Source: Capnocytophaga sp. oral taxon 878 (GTDB lineage: Bacteria; Bacteroidota; Bacteroidia; Flavobacteriales; Flavobacteriaceae). From it: a stretch of 64,000 bases of DNA. The stretch lies in assembly GCF_002999135.1 (NCBI RefSeq), contig NZ_CP027229.1:2898158-2962157 (forward strand). The letters run 5' to 3'. Of the stretch, positions 40,445-50,200 are shown piece by piece. Positions within the stretch are counted from its first letter, which is position 1, and the number at the start of each line of letters is the position of its first letter. The notes below the pieces were generated by a model. It saw only the letters and a program-made list of their open reading frames with translations. It searched no databases and had not been told where the DNA came from. Position numbers and translations under genes: made by a program.

Positions 40445-43030
40445 ATGTTTGAATACTTAAAAAAACTGATTACTACTCACGATTTAAGCGCTCTCTTTTC
40501 CTTCTGCAGTAACTTAGCAGATAACGAGCGCCTTGCCCTATTAGAGGAATTCCAACAGACAAAATGGGGACTTAAAGAATCTTTTTGGGATAAAGGTATG
40601 TTTGATTTGCAACCGCCTAATAATTCCGATTACGAGTTTATTATAGCACTATTCCTCCTTACCCGAAGTGTGGAAGAATACCAAACGCTCAGTATTCACA
40701 AAATATGTGGCTATTATCTAACAAGTTCCCGCTTATTTAGTAACTCAAAAGCGCTACATATCCTCCCCAAAATCCTTCAAGAGGAAAAGTGTCGCTTTAT
40801 CTTGGATTTGTACCACTCCGTAAAACCTGAAGACAGAGAGTTTATTGCGTTTGAAACCTATTGGGCGCTCTACAAGGCGGGAGAAATTCCGTTTGATGAG
40901 GCACTTTTTACTAAAAATATCACGGCAACCTATCTTTATGATGATAAAAAAGTCCGTTATACAGATTTAGTGCTACACGATCAAGAGTTCCACGATAAGA
41001 TATTTAGGCGTTTGCACCTCTATGAAAACCAAATGTTCCACGATGCCAAACCGTGGGAGGACTTCTTTGTGCATTTGCAAAGGCAAGGCTATGTGTTCGA
41101 TAGAAAGTACATTCCTGAACTTTTGGAGAGCCTACTCAACCCTTGGAAGAAACCTCACCTGAATTGGCATTGCCGTTGGGTTGAGTTCTTAAAACCTACT
41201 ACCAACGAACTGCTGGCTTGCCAGCAAACTCTTTTTGCCCTACTTAGCACAGGCAACACCAACCTCATCAACTTTGCCCTTAAGCATATACAGCAAATTG
41301 GTAGTGAAAAAGACTTTGACTTTCAAGCCTTCGCTGATAACTTTGCGCTTTGCTTTACTACCCAAAAGATAGCTAAATCACAGCTTATAGGTTTACATAT
41401 TTTAGAAAAATACTTCCAGAAACAAGCCCCTATCAATCTTGACTATCGCGAGCAATTAGCGGTACTCTTCACTGTTCCTGATGCTAAACTCCAAGAGAAA
41501 GTTGCAAGCTTATTAAAGACTTATTTTGGAGAAGAGGGATTAGTAGAAGTAGTAGCACCCTATCAGGATTACCTAAAAGGTAAAGCCCTAGAACTTTTTT
41601 CAACCCTAAGTCCTGCTCCTATTCAGAACAATAATCTTTCCTCTCAACTTACCGATTGTTCCCCTTCGGGAAAGTCTGTGAGAGTAGGCTATGTGGCGAA
41701 ACTTGAAACGCCCACCACTCCCGAAGCCTTATTATTCTTATTGGGAGATTGCCTCCGCGAGCGTACGCCCCAGACTATTGACCTTTTCTTTGAGGGCTTT
41801 AACCAATTGCAAGATGACTTCCCTGCTGACTTCAAGGAGCAGTTAGCACCCTATCTTAAGCAGTTAGACAGACACTGGAACGGCATAGCCTCGGTACCTA
41901 TACTGCATTGGTTTTTACTGCGTTGGATAGGTGATAAAAAGAAACTAAACAAGGGGGATGAAACATTTTTTCTCACCACATTGCCTTATTTATACCACAA
42001 AGCCCAGCATCTGTTGGAGAATCGGAAGAAGGAAAACAAACTTCCTTTTCTTTCTACCCCTACGCATGCCCCCTTCTATATAGAGGCAGAGGTGCTGATG
42101 GACAGGCTACTACAGTACGAGGTACAAGGCGAAACCCCTGACTTACACGACTTGGTGGTGGCTTGCAACCGATTGCTGTTTAAGGACATTTCGGTAGTAG
42201 CTAAAGAAAAAGCCCAACAACTCAAAGGTGCCTACACCCCTGCTATTCAGTATTATATAGGGCTTACGGATAAGGTAGAGCCTACTGAAGAACTCTTGCC
42301 TCTTTGGACGCAAATCACACGTATTAAGCACCCTGATGGTGAGTTCGTAGAGTTTGCCAATACCTCGGCTAAGGATTTTCCTACTGTGGTAAAGCCTTTT
42401 ATGATTCATTTCTGGATTAAAACGCGCAAGCAAAGTGATGTTACCTTCCATTACCTGAACTTAGAGGACAATTGGAATAACAATTTTGATGCACGTAAGA
42501 AACCTACGGAATACCCTGTATTGTATTACAATGCAGGCAACAGTCGCCGAGGTTGGGGAACAGATATATTGTACCAATGCAGTCTAAACCCACACTATGC
42601 TGAGGCGCAAATCCTGCGCTATATAGCCTCTTATGCCAAGGGCAACGAGTCGTATGATATAGAGCGTATGCAAGTGCCTATGCAAGTGCTGCTTGAGAAC
42701 CATTTGCCTATCTATCACAGTGGTTGGCTGTTTGTAGCCGCCGCCTTGCTCTTTGAGAAAAAGCCCACCCGCGATATGGCAGCTGCTTATATCTTAGAAT
42801 GCTTGGAAAATGGTGCCAATCTCAACCTATTGGCGCAATACATTGGTAAGCTATTAGCTGAACAATACGCCCCCATAGCCCGCTTTATGGAGTTTTTGGA
42901 TCTCCCTACCCGCGACCCCAAAGTAAAGGCTTTCCAAAAAGCAGTAGTAGAAGCCTATTTGCCTTTGGCTGAAAAATTAGAGAAGAAACCTACCAATCAT
43001 AAGAAATTAGTCACCTATAATCTTTCATAA
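40445..43030 (+). CDS. DUF6493-like large helical protein, paralogue 5
   Basis: 861 aa, the shortest. It shares the conserved blocks (W-K-K-P-H-L-N-W-H-C-R, F-D-F-Q-A-F-A-D-N-F, L-F-L-L-G-D-C-L-R-E-R-T, L-S-T-P-T-H-A-P-F-Y-I-E-A-E, C-N-R-L-L-F). Its N-terminal 200 residues differ most from the other four, and the C-terminal block is Y-H-S-G-W-L-F-V-A-A-A. Across the family, the N-terminal third and central linker vary while the C-terminal half is stable, hinting at variable recognition coupled to a constant module. The next gene starts 3 bp after the stop, so they are one operon. Confidence 0.8.
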   Translation: MFEYLKKLITTHDLSALFSFCSNLADNERLALLEEFQQTKWGLKESFWDKGMFDLQPPNNSDYEFIIALFLLTRSVEEYQTLSIHKICGYYLTSSRLFSNSKALHILPKILQEEKCRFILDLYHSVKPEDREFIAFETYWALYKAGEIPFDEALFTKNITATYLYDDKKVRYTDLVLHDQEFHDKIFRRLHLYENQMFHDAKPWEDFFVHLQRQGYVFDRKYIPELLESLLNPWKKPHLNWHCRWVEFLKPTTNELLACQQTLFALLSTGNTNLINFALKHIQQIGSEKDFDFQAFADNFALCFTTQKIAKSQLIGLHILEKYFQKQAPINLDYREQLAVLFTVPDAKLQEKVASLLKTYFGEEGLVEVVAPYQDYLKGKALELFSTLSPAPIQNNNLSSQLTDCSPSGKSVRVGYVAKLETPTTPEALLFLLGDCLRERTPQTIDLFFEGFNQLQDDFPADFKEQLAPYLKQLDRHWNGIASVPILHWFLLRWIGDKKKLNKGDETFFLTTLPYLYHKAQHLLENRKKENKLPFLSTPTHAPFYIEAEVLMDRLLQYEVQGETPDLHDLVVACNRLLFKDISVVAKEKAQQLKGAYTPAIQYYIGLTDKVEPTEELLPLWTQITRIKHPDGEFVEFANTSAKDFPTVVKPFMIHFWIKTRKQSDVTFHYLNLEDNWNNNFDARKKPTEYPVLYYNAGNSRRGWGTDILYQCSLNPHYAEAQILRYIASYAKGNESYDIERMQVPMQVLLENHLPIYHSGWLFVAAALLFEKKPTRDMAAAYILECLENGANLNLLAQYIGKLLAEQYAPIARFMEFLDLPTRDPKVKAFQKAVVEAYLPLAEKLEKKPTNHKKLVTYNLS

Positions 43031-43033
43031 AAA

Positions 43034-44227
43034 ATGAGAATCATAATTGTAATTTTTCTGTTAGTATCTGTGCGACTCTGGGGACAGCCTGGGGGAGGAG
43101 GCGGATTGCGTGTGCTGAATGTATATGATGAACACAAACGACCTGTTGATGTTGAACAATTAAAAGTAAAGCTTTTAAAACTGAACAGAGTGGCGAATAT
43201 CGTTGCTGAGGATGATTTTTATGTAGGAAGAAATGTGGAAAAAATGATAGTTATACCTCCTTCCAATCATTTTTCAAATACTCAAGGGCTTGTTATTACC
43301 TATAAGAATAAAACTTATCGCATTGATTTTGAAGGTGTTAGAGGTGCTAATGGCGCTGGCCGTGTAGAAGAAATAGATTCTTTGGTACTGTTCAAACCTT
43401 ATATACTGAGTAAACGCTCTTATGGCTACCAAAGTCTCGACATGGAAGAGTTTAATAAATACTACATATTACGCGAAATAGCTGATAAGTATCTGAGTTG
43501 GGGAGTTACACCTGAAACCTATAAACACCTCTCGGTTATTGACCTGATGTATGACTCTCCTAAGTATGCTAACAATCGTAAGCCCAAGCCTTGGATGGAG
43601 AGTTTCAAGCAACTTTATGCTGATTACCGAAAGAGAAACAAACACAGCAAAGAAGAATACGCTGATTATCTGAAAAGAATAGATGAAATGATATCCAAAT
43701 ATGGGGATTTAGAACCTTTTGCGATACTCAAAATGCGCTTTTTGTACGAAGGAGCTCATTATAAGGAGTTTATATCCTACTATGAAAAGAAACCTGCTGG
43801 ATATAGGGATTTTTCTGGAAAAGCTATACAAGCCTATTGCTACATAAAAGAATATGATAAAGCCATTGCTTTGGCTAAAGAGAGGGCGTCAGAGGAAAAA
43901 AGAGAATCCGAAGAATATTTCTGGAAGTTTGTCTATATATCGTATAATTTTGATTGGCTTTTTATAAAATCATACTATAAAAATGAATCTATAAAAAACG
44001 AGTTAGAATCCTTTGTCAGTGGAATTGATTTGGACAAAGATGACAGAAACGATTTAACAATTTTGAAAAGATTTGAAGAACTGAAACGCTACGACAGCTA
44101 TAGAGAAAAGAAAAAACTCACTGACAAAGAGAAAGAACAGAAAAAATGCATGGAAGCCAATCTGCTGAAGGTATTTAAAGAAGGTTGCATTTTGTGTGAT
44201 GATTTTGAGGATTGTCTTAAGGATTAA
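43034..44227 (+). CDS. Uncharacterised secreted protein
   Basis: 397 aa, not recognised. An N-terminal signal peptide (M-R-I-I-I-V-I-F-L-L-V, ending W-G-Q) and a Gly-rich start of the mature chain (P-G-G-G-G-G) are followed by a beta-rich domain (~20-115). A helical domain follows (~135-395) with TPR-like helix pairs (Y-K-E-F-I-S-Y-Y-E-K and A-I-Q-A-Y-C-Y-I-K-E-Y-D-K-A-I-A-L-A). The Cys-rich C-terminus (C-M-E-A-N, G-C-I-L-C-D-D-F-E-D-C) could form disulfides. It is tightly linked to paralogue 5 (3-bp gap) although one product is exported and the other cytoplasmic. Confidence 0.75.
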   Translation: MRIIIVIFLLVSVRLWGQPGGGGGLRVLNVYDEHKRPVDVEQLKVKLLKLNRVANIVAEDDFYVGRNVEKMIVIPPSNHFSNTQGLVITYKNKTYRIDFEGVRGANGAGRVEEIDSLVLFKPYILSKRSYGYQSLDMEEFNKYYILREIADKYLSWGVTPETYKHLSVIDLMYDSPKYANNRKPKPWMESFKQLYADYRKRNKHSKEEYADYLKRIDEMISKYGDLEPFAILKMRFLYEGAHYKEFISYYEKKPAGYRDFSGKAIQAYCYIKEYDKAIALAKERASEEKRESEEYFWKFVYISYNFDWLFIKSYYKNESIKNELESFVSGIDLDKDDRNDLTILKRFEELKRYDSYREKKKLTDKEKEQKKCMEANLLKVFKEGCILCDDFEDCLKD

Positions 44228-44238
44228 TATAAATATGG

Positions 44239-44246
44239 TATCTTTG
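44239..44246 (+). promoter_or_regulatory. -7 element for the SWIM gene
   Basis: TATCTTTG, 21 bp before the ATG; nearest TTG is 24 bp further upstream, longer than ideal. Confidence 0.45.
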
Positions 44247-44267
44247 CCTAATAAATTGATAAATTAA

Positions 44268-45614
44268 ATGAACGACTTTGAATATGCTTATCCGTTTGCC
44301 TCGGTGATAGAAGAGGCGAACGCTCACGAGAAGAATTTTATCTTTTCGCACTGCTCTGAACTTAAAGAAGACAATGCTGTGCCTTGTTTCTTCTGGGGTA
44401 ATATCACGCAACCTTTTGTAGTGGCTAAATGCTTATCGGCACTGGCTAAGACGGTGGCTTCACAGTTTGCTATTGCCCCTGGTGTGCTTGCTAAACTACG
44501 TGACCCTATTATTTCGGTAGGGAATGGAGAATTGCTTTTTGAGGGGTTCTCGTCCTGTAATAGTGTTTATGCCCGTGTGGGCTTGCGCAATGATGTGTTG
44601 GACGGAGATTTCTTACAGAGTGGCTGTACTAATATCGATTTCAATGATGTAACGGTACGTGCTTTTAATGCTGTAACTGCTGCTGAAAAGATGATTTTGG
44701 GTATAGGGCAAAAGCAATCGCACTTTATTACTGAGAAATACAAAACAGTGGAGAAGAAAGTAACCCTGCCCAATAGATGGATTAAGGGCTTGGGCAATGT
44801 GCAAGTGTATCTTTCGGAAATGGATTTGGCGTACCGGCTTAATAAAGCCGAGGCTATACAGCTTTTTCGTTCTTTGCCTAAACAGGCTGTAAAGAATGAT
44901 TACTACTTGGTGAAACGGGGTGTGGGATATACTTTTGCCCCGACCCCAACGGCAGATGCTATTAAGATAGGAGGTGTACACCGGTTAAACCTTTTGCAGA
45001 GCTTGTTGCTTTTGGCAGATAGCCTGTATGTGTATAGAAGTGATAGTGAGCAATCGGTAGCTTTTGTGTTGCACTTTAAGGGAGTAGAGATGCTCTTCTT
45101 GCTATCGGATGGGGTATATAGAGGTTTCTCGGGAGAGGGAAAATATTTGGAGCATATGATAGAAGATGTGCCTATGGAATGGTTGGTGGGTATTAATAAT
45201 TTCTTCAAAACGAATGAGGTGTTTTCGCCAGCAATGGTAGCTATTGAAAATGATGTGAATATGGGTACTATGACTACCTTGCAGGCATCGCTTTCGAGCA
45301 TAGGGCTATTGGGGTATAACCTTACTGATGGTAATTATTTTTATAGGCGCTTGCCTTTTAAACCAGAGCGCTTGATCAGTTTGAATCCGCGATTGCAGAA
45401 TGCTAAGAAGCTTACCCAAAACGATGAGGTGCAGCTTATAGAACAGCGCGAGGGCTATGTAAAAGCTAATGTGAAGGGTACGGGCGGGGTTACCCATACG
45501 GTTATTCTCGATGGAGAGAAGGCACAATGCACTTGCAATTGGTACACCAATCACCAAACAAATAGAGGATTATGCAAGCATATTTTGGCAACTAAGATGA
45601 TGACAAGTTCATAG
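44268..45614 (+). CDS. SWIM zinc-finger domain protein
   Basis: 448 aa, cytoplasmic. The C-terminus carries a C-x-C-x(n)-C-x-H zinc-binding motif (C-T-C-N-W-Y followed by L-C-K-H-I-L-A, ~420-441), which is the SWIM finger expected to bind DNA or proteins. The ~400 residues before it are a mixed domain without recognised motifs. In many bacteria, SWIM proteins neighbour DUF6493-like proteins together with MoxR-type AAA and VWA proteins. Finding it right after five DUF6493-like genes supports a functional link, although the ATPase/VWA partners are not in this window. Confidence 0.85.
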   Translation: MNDFEYAYPFASVIEEANAHEKNFIFSHCSELKEDNAVPCFFWGNITQPFVVAKCLSALAKTVASQFAIAPGVLAKLRDPIISVGNGELLFEGFSSCNSVYARVGLRNDVLDGDFLQSGCTNIDFNDVTVRAFNAVTAAEKMILGIGQKQSHFITEKYKTVEKKVTLPNRWIKGLGNVQVYLSEMDLAYRLNKAEAIQLFRSLPKQAVKNDYYLVKRGVGYTFAPTPTADAIKIGGVHRLNLLQSLLLLADSLYVYRSDSEQSVAFVLHFKGVEMLFLLSDGVYRGFSGEGKYLEHMIEDVPMEWLVGINNFFKTNEVFSPAMVAIENDVNMGTMTTLQASLSSIGLLGYNLTDGNYFYRRLPFKPERLISLNPRLQNAKKLTQNDEVQLIEQREGYVKANVKGTGGVTHTVILDGEKAQCTCNWYTNHQTNRGLCKHILATKMMTSS

Positions 45615-45668
45615 GTTAATGTACTGAATACGGTCAGTTATTTGCTTGTGATAGTGGAGTGGTGGGCT

Positions 45669-46133
45669 TTAATCGGGGTTGAACAAGTTCAGTACGACAC
45701 TTAGAGTGAAACCTTCAAAGGCGGTTTGCTCTCTGAAAGGGATGGAATAGCCTATGTAAGTGCCTAATAGGTTTGCGCCGGAGAGCCCTATGCGAGGGTG
45801 TATGCAGTGGGTATTGACTGAGAAGCCTATGGCTAAGGGTGTTAAACTTGTTTCGGCACCTATTTCGGGGATGATTTGTACTTTGGAGGGCATATTGGCG
45901 TGTGAGCTTATGTGTGCCCCTGCGTAGAGGGTTGTTCCTGTGGGTAGAGAGGAATCCCAGCCACCGCCAGCGCTTCCGCTTCCGTCATCGAAGGAGTTGA
46001 GGGAGATGCCTAAAAAGCCTAAGTTATGTGACTTATTGCTGTGGGTGTAGGCTGCCCTGATACCTATATATTCAAAATCTTGAGCGCTTGCTAATAAAGG
46101 GATAAGTAGCAATGAAAGGAGTAGTTTTTTCAT
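45669..46133 (-). CDS. Small secreted protein, paralogue of the 46218 gene
   Basis: 154 aa with a Sec signal peptide ending L-A-S-A-Q. The mature part repeats Gly-rich strands (R-A-A-Y-T-H-S-N-K-S-H-N-L-G-F, L-Y-A-G-A-H, G-L-S-G-A-N) and looks like a small beta-barrel or outer-membrane protein. It shares long stretches with its neighbour (T-H-S-N, S-H-N-L-G-F, M-P-S-K-V-Q-I-I-P-E, F-R-E-Q/K-T). Function unknown. Confidence 0.78.
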   Translation of the reverse strand: MKKLLLSLLLIPLLASAQDFEYIGIRAAYTHSNKSHNLGFLGISLNSFDDGSGSAGGGWDSSLPTGTTLYAGAHISSHANMPSKVQIIPEIGAETSLTPLAIGFSVNTHCIHPRIGLSGANLLGTYIGYSIPFREQTAFEGFTLSVVLNLFNPD

Positions 46134-46217
46134 AGATAATAATTGAGAAATAGTTTTTGGGGGTAATTAGAGATTAGCAGATGGGCGAAGGTAATTCGCC
46201 TATCTGCTATTTTTTTT

Positions 46218-46667
46218 CTAGAAATTATCAAATATGTTTAGGAATATGGTGAGGGTGAAGCCCTCGAAGGAGGTTTTTTCTCGGAAAGGTACGGAATAGC
46301 CTACGTAGCAGCCGTGTACATTGACCAAAGAGAGTCCGATGCGGGGCTGGAAGCAATGTGTATTGACAGAGATGCCTGCTGTGAGGATTACTAAGGCGGC
46401 TTCGATACCTACTTCGGGGATGATTTGTACTTTGGAGGGCATATCGGAGTGGGCGCCTAAATGTACTCCGCCGTAAATGGTGGTTCCGGTGGGTATTGAC
46501 ATAAATCCGGCATTACCAGAGTCGTACGAGTTAAGGGAGATTCCTGCGAATCCTAAGTTGTGTGATTGATTACTATGGGTGTAGGCTAAACGCAGGCCTG
46601 TAGAATCAAAACTTTGTGCGCTGCTTACTATGGGTAGGAGGCAGCATAGGAATAATAATTTTTTCAT
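46218..46667 (-). CDS. Small secreted protein, tandem paralogue
   Basis: 149 aa, signal peptide ending V-S-S-A-Q. It has the same strand pattern as the 45669 gene (T-H-S-N-Q-S-H-N-L-G-F and F-R-E-K-T-S-F-E-G-F-T-L). The pair probably arose by duplication. Promoter directly upstream (TACCTTTG on the minus strand at 46693-46686). No family recognised. Confidence 0.78.
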   Translation of the reverse strand: MKKLLFLCCLLPIVSSAQSFDSTGLRLAYTHSNQSHNLGFAGISLNSYDSGNAGFMSIPTGTTIYGGVHLGAHSDMPSKVQIIPEVGIEAALVILTAGISVNTHCFQPRIGLSLVNVHGCYVGYSVPFREKTSFEGFTLTIFLNIFDNF

Positions 46668-46685
46668 AGTGGTTTATTTTTTTGG

Positions 46686-46693
46686 CAAAGGTA
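46686..46693 (-). promoter_or_regulatory. Minus-strand -7 element of the paired secreted-protein genes
   Basis: TACCTTTG, 19 bp before the start codon at 46667. Confidence 0.5.
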
Positions 46694-46718
46694 ATAAAAA
46701 AAAATTAAAGGACAAATT

Positions 46719-46911
46719 AGGGGATAGGAGGTAGGGGATAGGAGGTAGGGGATAGGAGTTAGGGGATAGGAGTTAGGGGATAGGAGTTAGGGGATAGGAG
46801 TTAGGGGGGAGGAGTTAGGGGGTAGGAGTTAGGGGGTAGGAGTTAGGGGGTAGGAGTTAGGGGGTAGGAGTTAGGGGGTAGGAGTTAGGGGGTAGGAGTT
46901 AGGGGGTAGGT
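46719..46911. repeat. 14-bp G-rich minisatellite
   Basis: About 14 head-to-tail copies of AGGGGATAGGAGTT and variants. The first units have GGAGGT, later ones GGGGGTAGGAGTT, showing spread of variants along the array. The plus strand is rich in runs of 4-5 G with short gaps, so G-quadruplexes are possible. It lies in the 548-bp gap ahead of the glucan phosphorylase fusion gene. Confidence 0.9.
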
Positions 46912-46938
46912 AAGAGGGAGGGGAGTTAGTGCGAAAAC

Positions 46939-46982
46939 TATCCTTCGTTTATAGTTCGTTTATCCTTCGTTTATCGTTCGTT
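46939..46982 (+). repeat. 11-bp phased repeat array C (four units)
   Basis: Same unit order as array A at 26937, with one substitution in 44 bases. It directly follows the minisatellite. From here to the promoter at 47151 the DNA is G-rich on the plus strand with no gene. Confidence 0.85.
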
Positions 46983-47150
46983 CATCATATAAGATGGGTG
47001 GGGTGGGGGTAAGGTGGGGGTAGGGTTGAGGTAAGGGTAAGATGAGGGTAAGGTAGGGGGTGGGAGGGGCTGGAATGGGGGTGAAATTAAAATAAAGTGA
47101 TAAGAAAAAAAATATTTTGCATAAAATATGTCTAATTAGAAAAAACTTTG

Positions 47151-47158
47151 TACCTTTG
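47151..47158 (+). promoter_or_regulatory. -7 element for the glucan synthase/phosphorylase gene
   Basis: TACCTTTG, 57 bp before the chosen ATG; it lies inside a longer reading that starts with TTG at 47117 and thus argues against that start. Confidence 0.6.
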
Positions 47159-47215
47159 CCACGTCGTTTGTATTATTACGCATTAACTAAAGAAGGACAA
47201 CTTAATACTGATATA

Positions 47216-50200
47216 ATGAGCAGCAAGAAGAAATTAAATCCTGACTATGTATTTGAGACAAGTTGGGAGGTGTGTAACAAAGTAGGCGGTATTCATACTG
47301 TTATTGCTACTAAGGCACCAAGTATTGTAAAAGAATTCAGGAGTAAATATATATTGATAGGTCCTGATATTTGGCAGCATAATGAGAACAAGGAGTTTGT
47401 AGAGAATGCAGATCTTTTTAAATCGTGGCGAGCTAAAGCAGCTACGGAAGGTTTGCGTGTGCGTGTGGGTAACTGGAAAATAGAAGGGAATCCTGTTGTA
47501 ATACTTGTGGACTTTTCGCACTATATAAGCTCAAAGAATGAGATATTGCGCTATTATTGGGATAATTATAAGCTTGATTCATTTAATAGTTCATGGGACT
47601 ATGTGGAATCGGTGCTTTTTGGTTATGGAGTAGGTAGAGTTATTGAGAGTTTTGTGAAGTTTAATACGGCATCACGTGAGAATGTGATTTGTCATTTCCA
47701 CGAGTGGATGACAGGTAGCGGATTGCTTTACATTGAGGATAAGATGCCTAAGATAGGCTCGGTATTCACGACTCACGCTACTGTAGTGGGTAGATCAATA
47801 GCTGGTAATGGTTATCCGTTGTACAATGAGATGAAGCATTATAACCCTGAGGAGATGGCTTATCGTTTTGGGGTACAGCACAAACATTTACTTGAGAAAG
47901 AAACGGCTAAAGTGGCAGACTGCTTCACTACTGTGAGTGAAATTACAGCCCAAGAAGCATTGCACTTTTTGAATAGAAAAACAGATATTATTACGCCTAA
48001 CGGCTTTGAGAATAAGATATTGCCTGCTGAGAAGGATTTTCCTAAGAAACGCACTGAGGCAAGAGAGAGACTTGTGAATGTAGCGCAGGCATTGTTAGGA
48101 CAAGCTGTGGCTGCTACTACTAAGATAGTGGCTATAAGTGGTAGATATGAGTTCCATAATAAGGGTATTGATGCTTTTATAGATGCTCTTGGGGCGCTAA
48201 ATAGAAATCCTAAGAACAAGAAGGAATTATTGGCGTATATTCTTATCCCTACGGCTCATGATGCGCCTAACCAAGGATTGTTACACAACTTGGTAAACCC
48301 ACATCAGACGGTAGATAATGAGCAAAAGCATCTTACACATATATTGCCTGATGCTTATCATGATGTGATTATGACTCGCATTTATGAGCAGCAGCTTTTC
48401 AACCGTAAAGAAGATAAGGTGAAGGTGATTTTCTGTCCAAGTTACCTAAATGGTTATGACGGGGTGTTTAACCTTAGTTATTACGATTTGCTAATGGGAT
48501 TGGATAGCACAGTATTCCCTTCTTACTATGAGCCTTGGGGTTATACTCCGCTTGAGAGCTTGGCATTCCGTGTGCCTACCATAACAACTACCCTTGCAGG
48601 TTTTGGTAAATGGGTGAATGATTATTATCCTGAGAAACAAAATGCTATACAGGTAATTGAGCGTAATGATAGCAATTACGGTGATGTAGTAGGGGCGATA
48701 GTGAAAGATATTACGGCTTTGCTTGACAGTAAAGAAGCTGAACTAGAAGCGCGCAGAACTACAGCTGGTAAAGTAGCGGATATTGCTCTTTGGAAGAACC
48801 TTGTACAGTACTATATAAAGAGTTATGAGCTTACCCTTGAAAATATTGAGGATAGGGTAGAGAAATTACCTCCTATAGAGACAGAAGGGGTGGCTTACTT
48901 AGAAAAATCAAAGGTGGTGAATAGCCCTAACTGGCGTAGTGTGATTATTCACCGTGCGATGCCAGAAGCTTTACAGCCATTGGAAGAACTTGCTAAGAAC
49001 CTTTGGTGGTGCTGGAACGATGAGGCTTATGAGGTATTTAAATACATTGATAAAGATAAATGGATTGAGGTACGTAAAAACCCTATAGCTTTGCTTGATA
49101 GTATCTCGCTTAAACGCTATAAAGAGTTGGAGCAGGATAATGTGTTTATGCGCAACCTATCAAAGGTGTATGCCGATTTCCAAGAATATATGTCGAAAAA
49201 GGCAGAAATGGTGAGTCCGTCGGTTTCATATTTTAGTATGGAGTACGGTTTGCACTCATCATTAAAGATATATTCAGGAGGGTTGGGTATTTTGGCAGGA
49301 GATTATCTGAAAGAAGCTAGTGACAAGGCTACCAAGATAACAGGGGTAGGATTGTTATATAGATATGGTTATTTCACTCAGAAATTGTCATCTGCAGGTA
49401 ATCAAGAAGCTGATTATGAAGCACAAGATTTTTCAAAAATACCAGTAACACCTGTTACAGATGAGACAGGTAAATGGGTGATAGTGTCGATAGATTTGCC
49501 AGGTAGAACCCTTTACGCACGAGTATGGCGTGTGGATGTGGGACGTATAGAGCTTTATTTGCTTGATACAGACTTTGAAAATAACCGAGATGATGACCGT
49601 TCAATCACACACCACTTATATGGTGGAGATTGGGAGAACCGCCTTAAACAAGAGATGCTCTTGGGATTAGGAGGTATTAAGATGTTACGTAAGCTGGGTA
49701 TTGATAGTGATATTTACCACTGCAATGAAGGACACGCAGCATTTATAGGATTGGAACGCCTTGGTGAATATATACAAAATAATAATCTTGCATTTTCGGA
49801 AGCGATAGAAGTAGTAAGAGCTTCATCACTATTTACAACACATACCCCTGTGCCTGCAGGACACGATGCTTTTGAAGAAGGCTTGTTACGAGCATACTTA
49901 AATGGTTATGCAGATAAGCTACACGTGAGTTGGGAGCAAATATTAGCTTTGGGTAAAATAAACTTAGAGAATCCTCACGAGAAATTCTCGATGAGTAACC
50001 TTGCTGCTAACTTATCACAAGAAGTGAATGGAGTAAGCTGGTTACACGGAGAAGTAAGTAAAGATATATTAAAAGACTTATGGCCAGGTTATATGCCAGA
50101 AGAGCTACATATTAGCTATGTGACTAACGGGGTACATCAGCCTACTTGGACAGCAGGCTTATGGAAAGAAGTAGAGAATGAGGTGTTTGGCAAAGATTAC

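Noticed and set aside
27120..45614. The DUF6493-like cluster as an integrated phage or transposon
   Set aside because: No integrase, transposase, phage structural gene, tRNA-linked attachment site or flanking direct repeat was found.
46719..46911. Minisatellite as CRISPR or coding repeat
   Set aside because: Units are contiguous with no spacers, and a 14-bp period breaks any frame.
47117..47215. Longer N-terminus of the glucan synthase/phosphorylase from TTG at 47117
   Set aside because: The extension spans the promoter element TACCTTTG at 47151, and family members begin near M-S-S-K-K-K-L.
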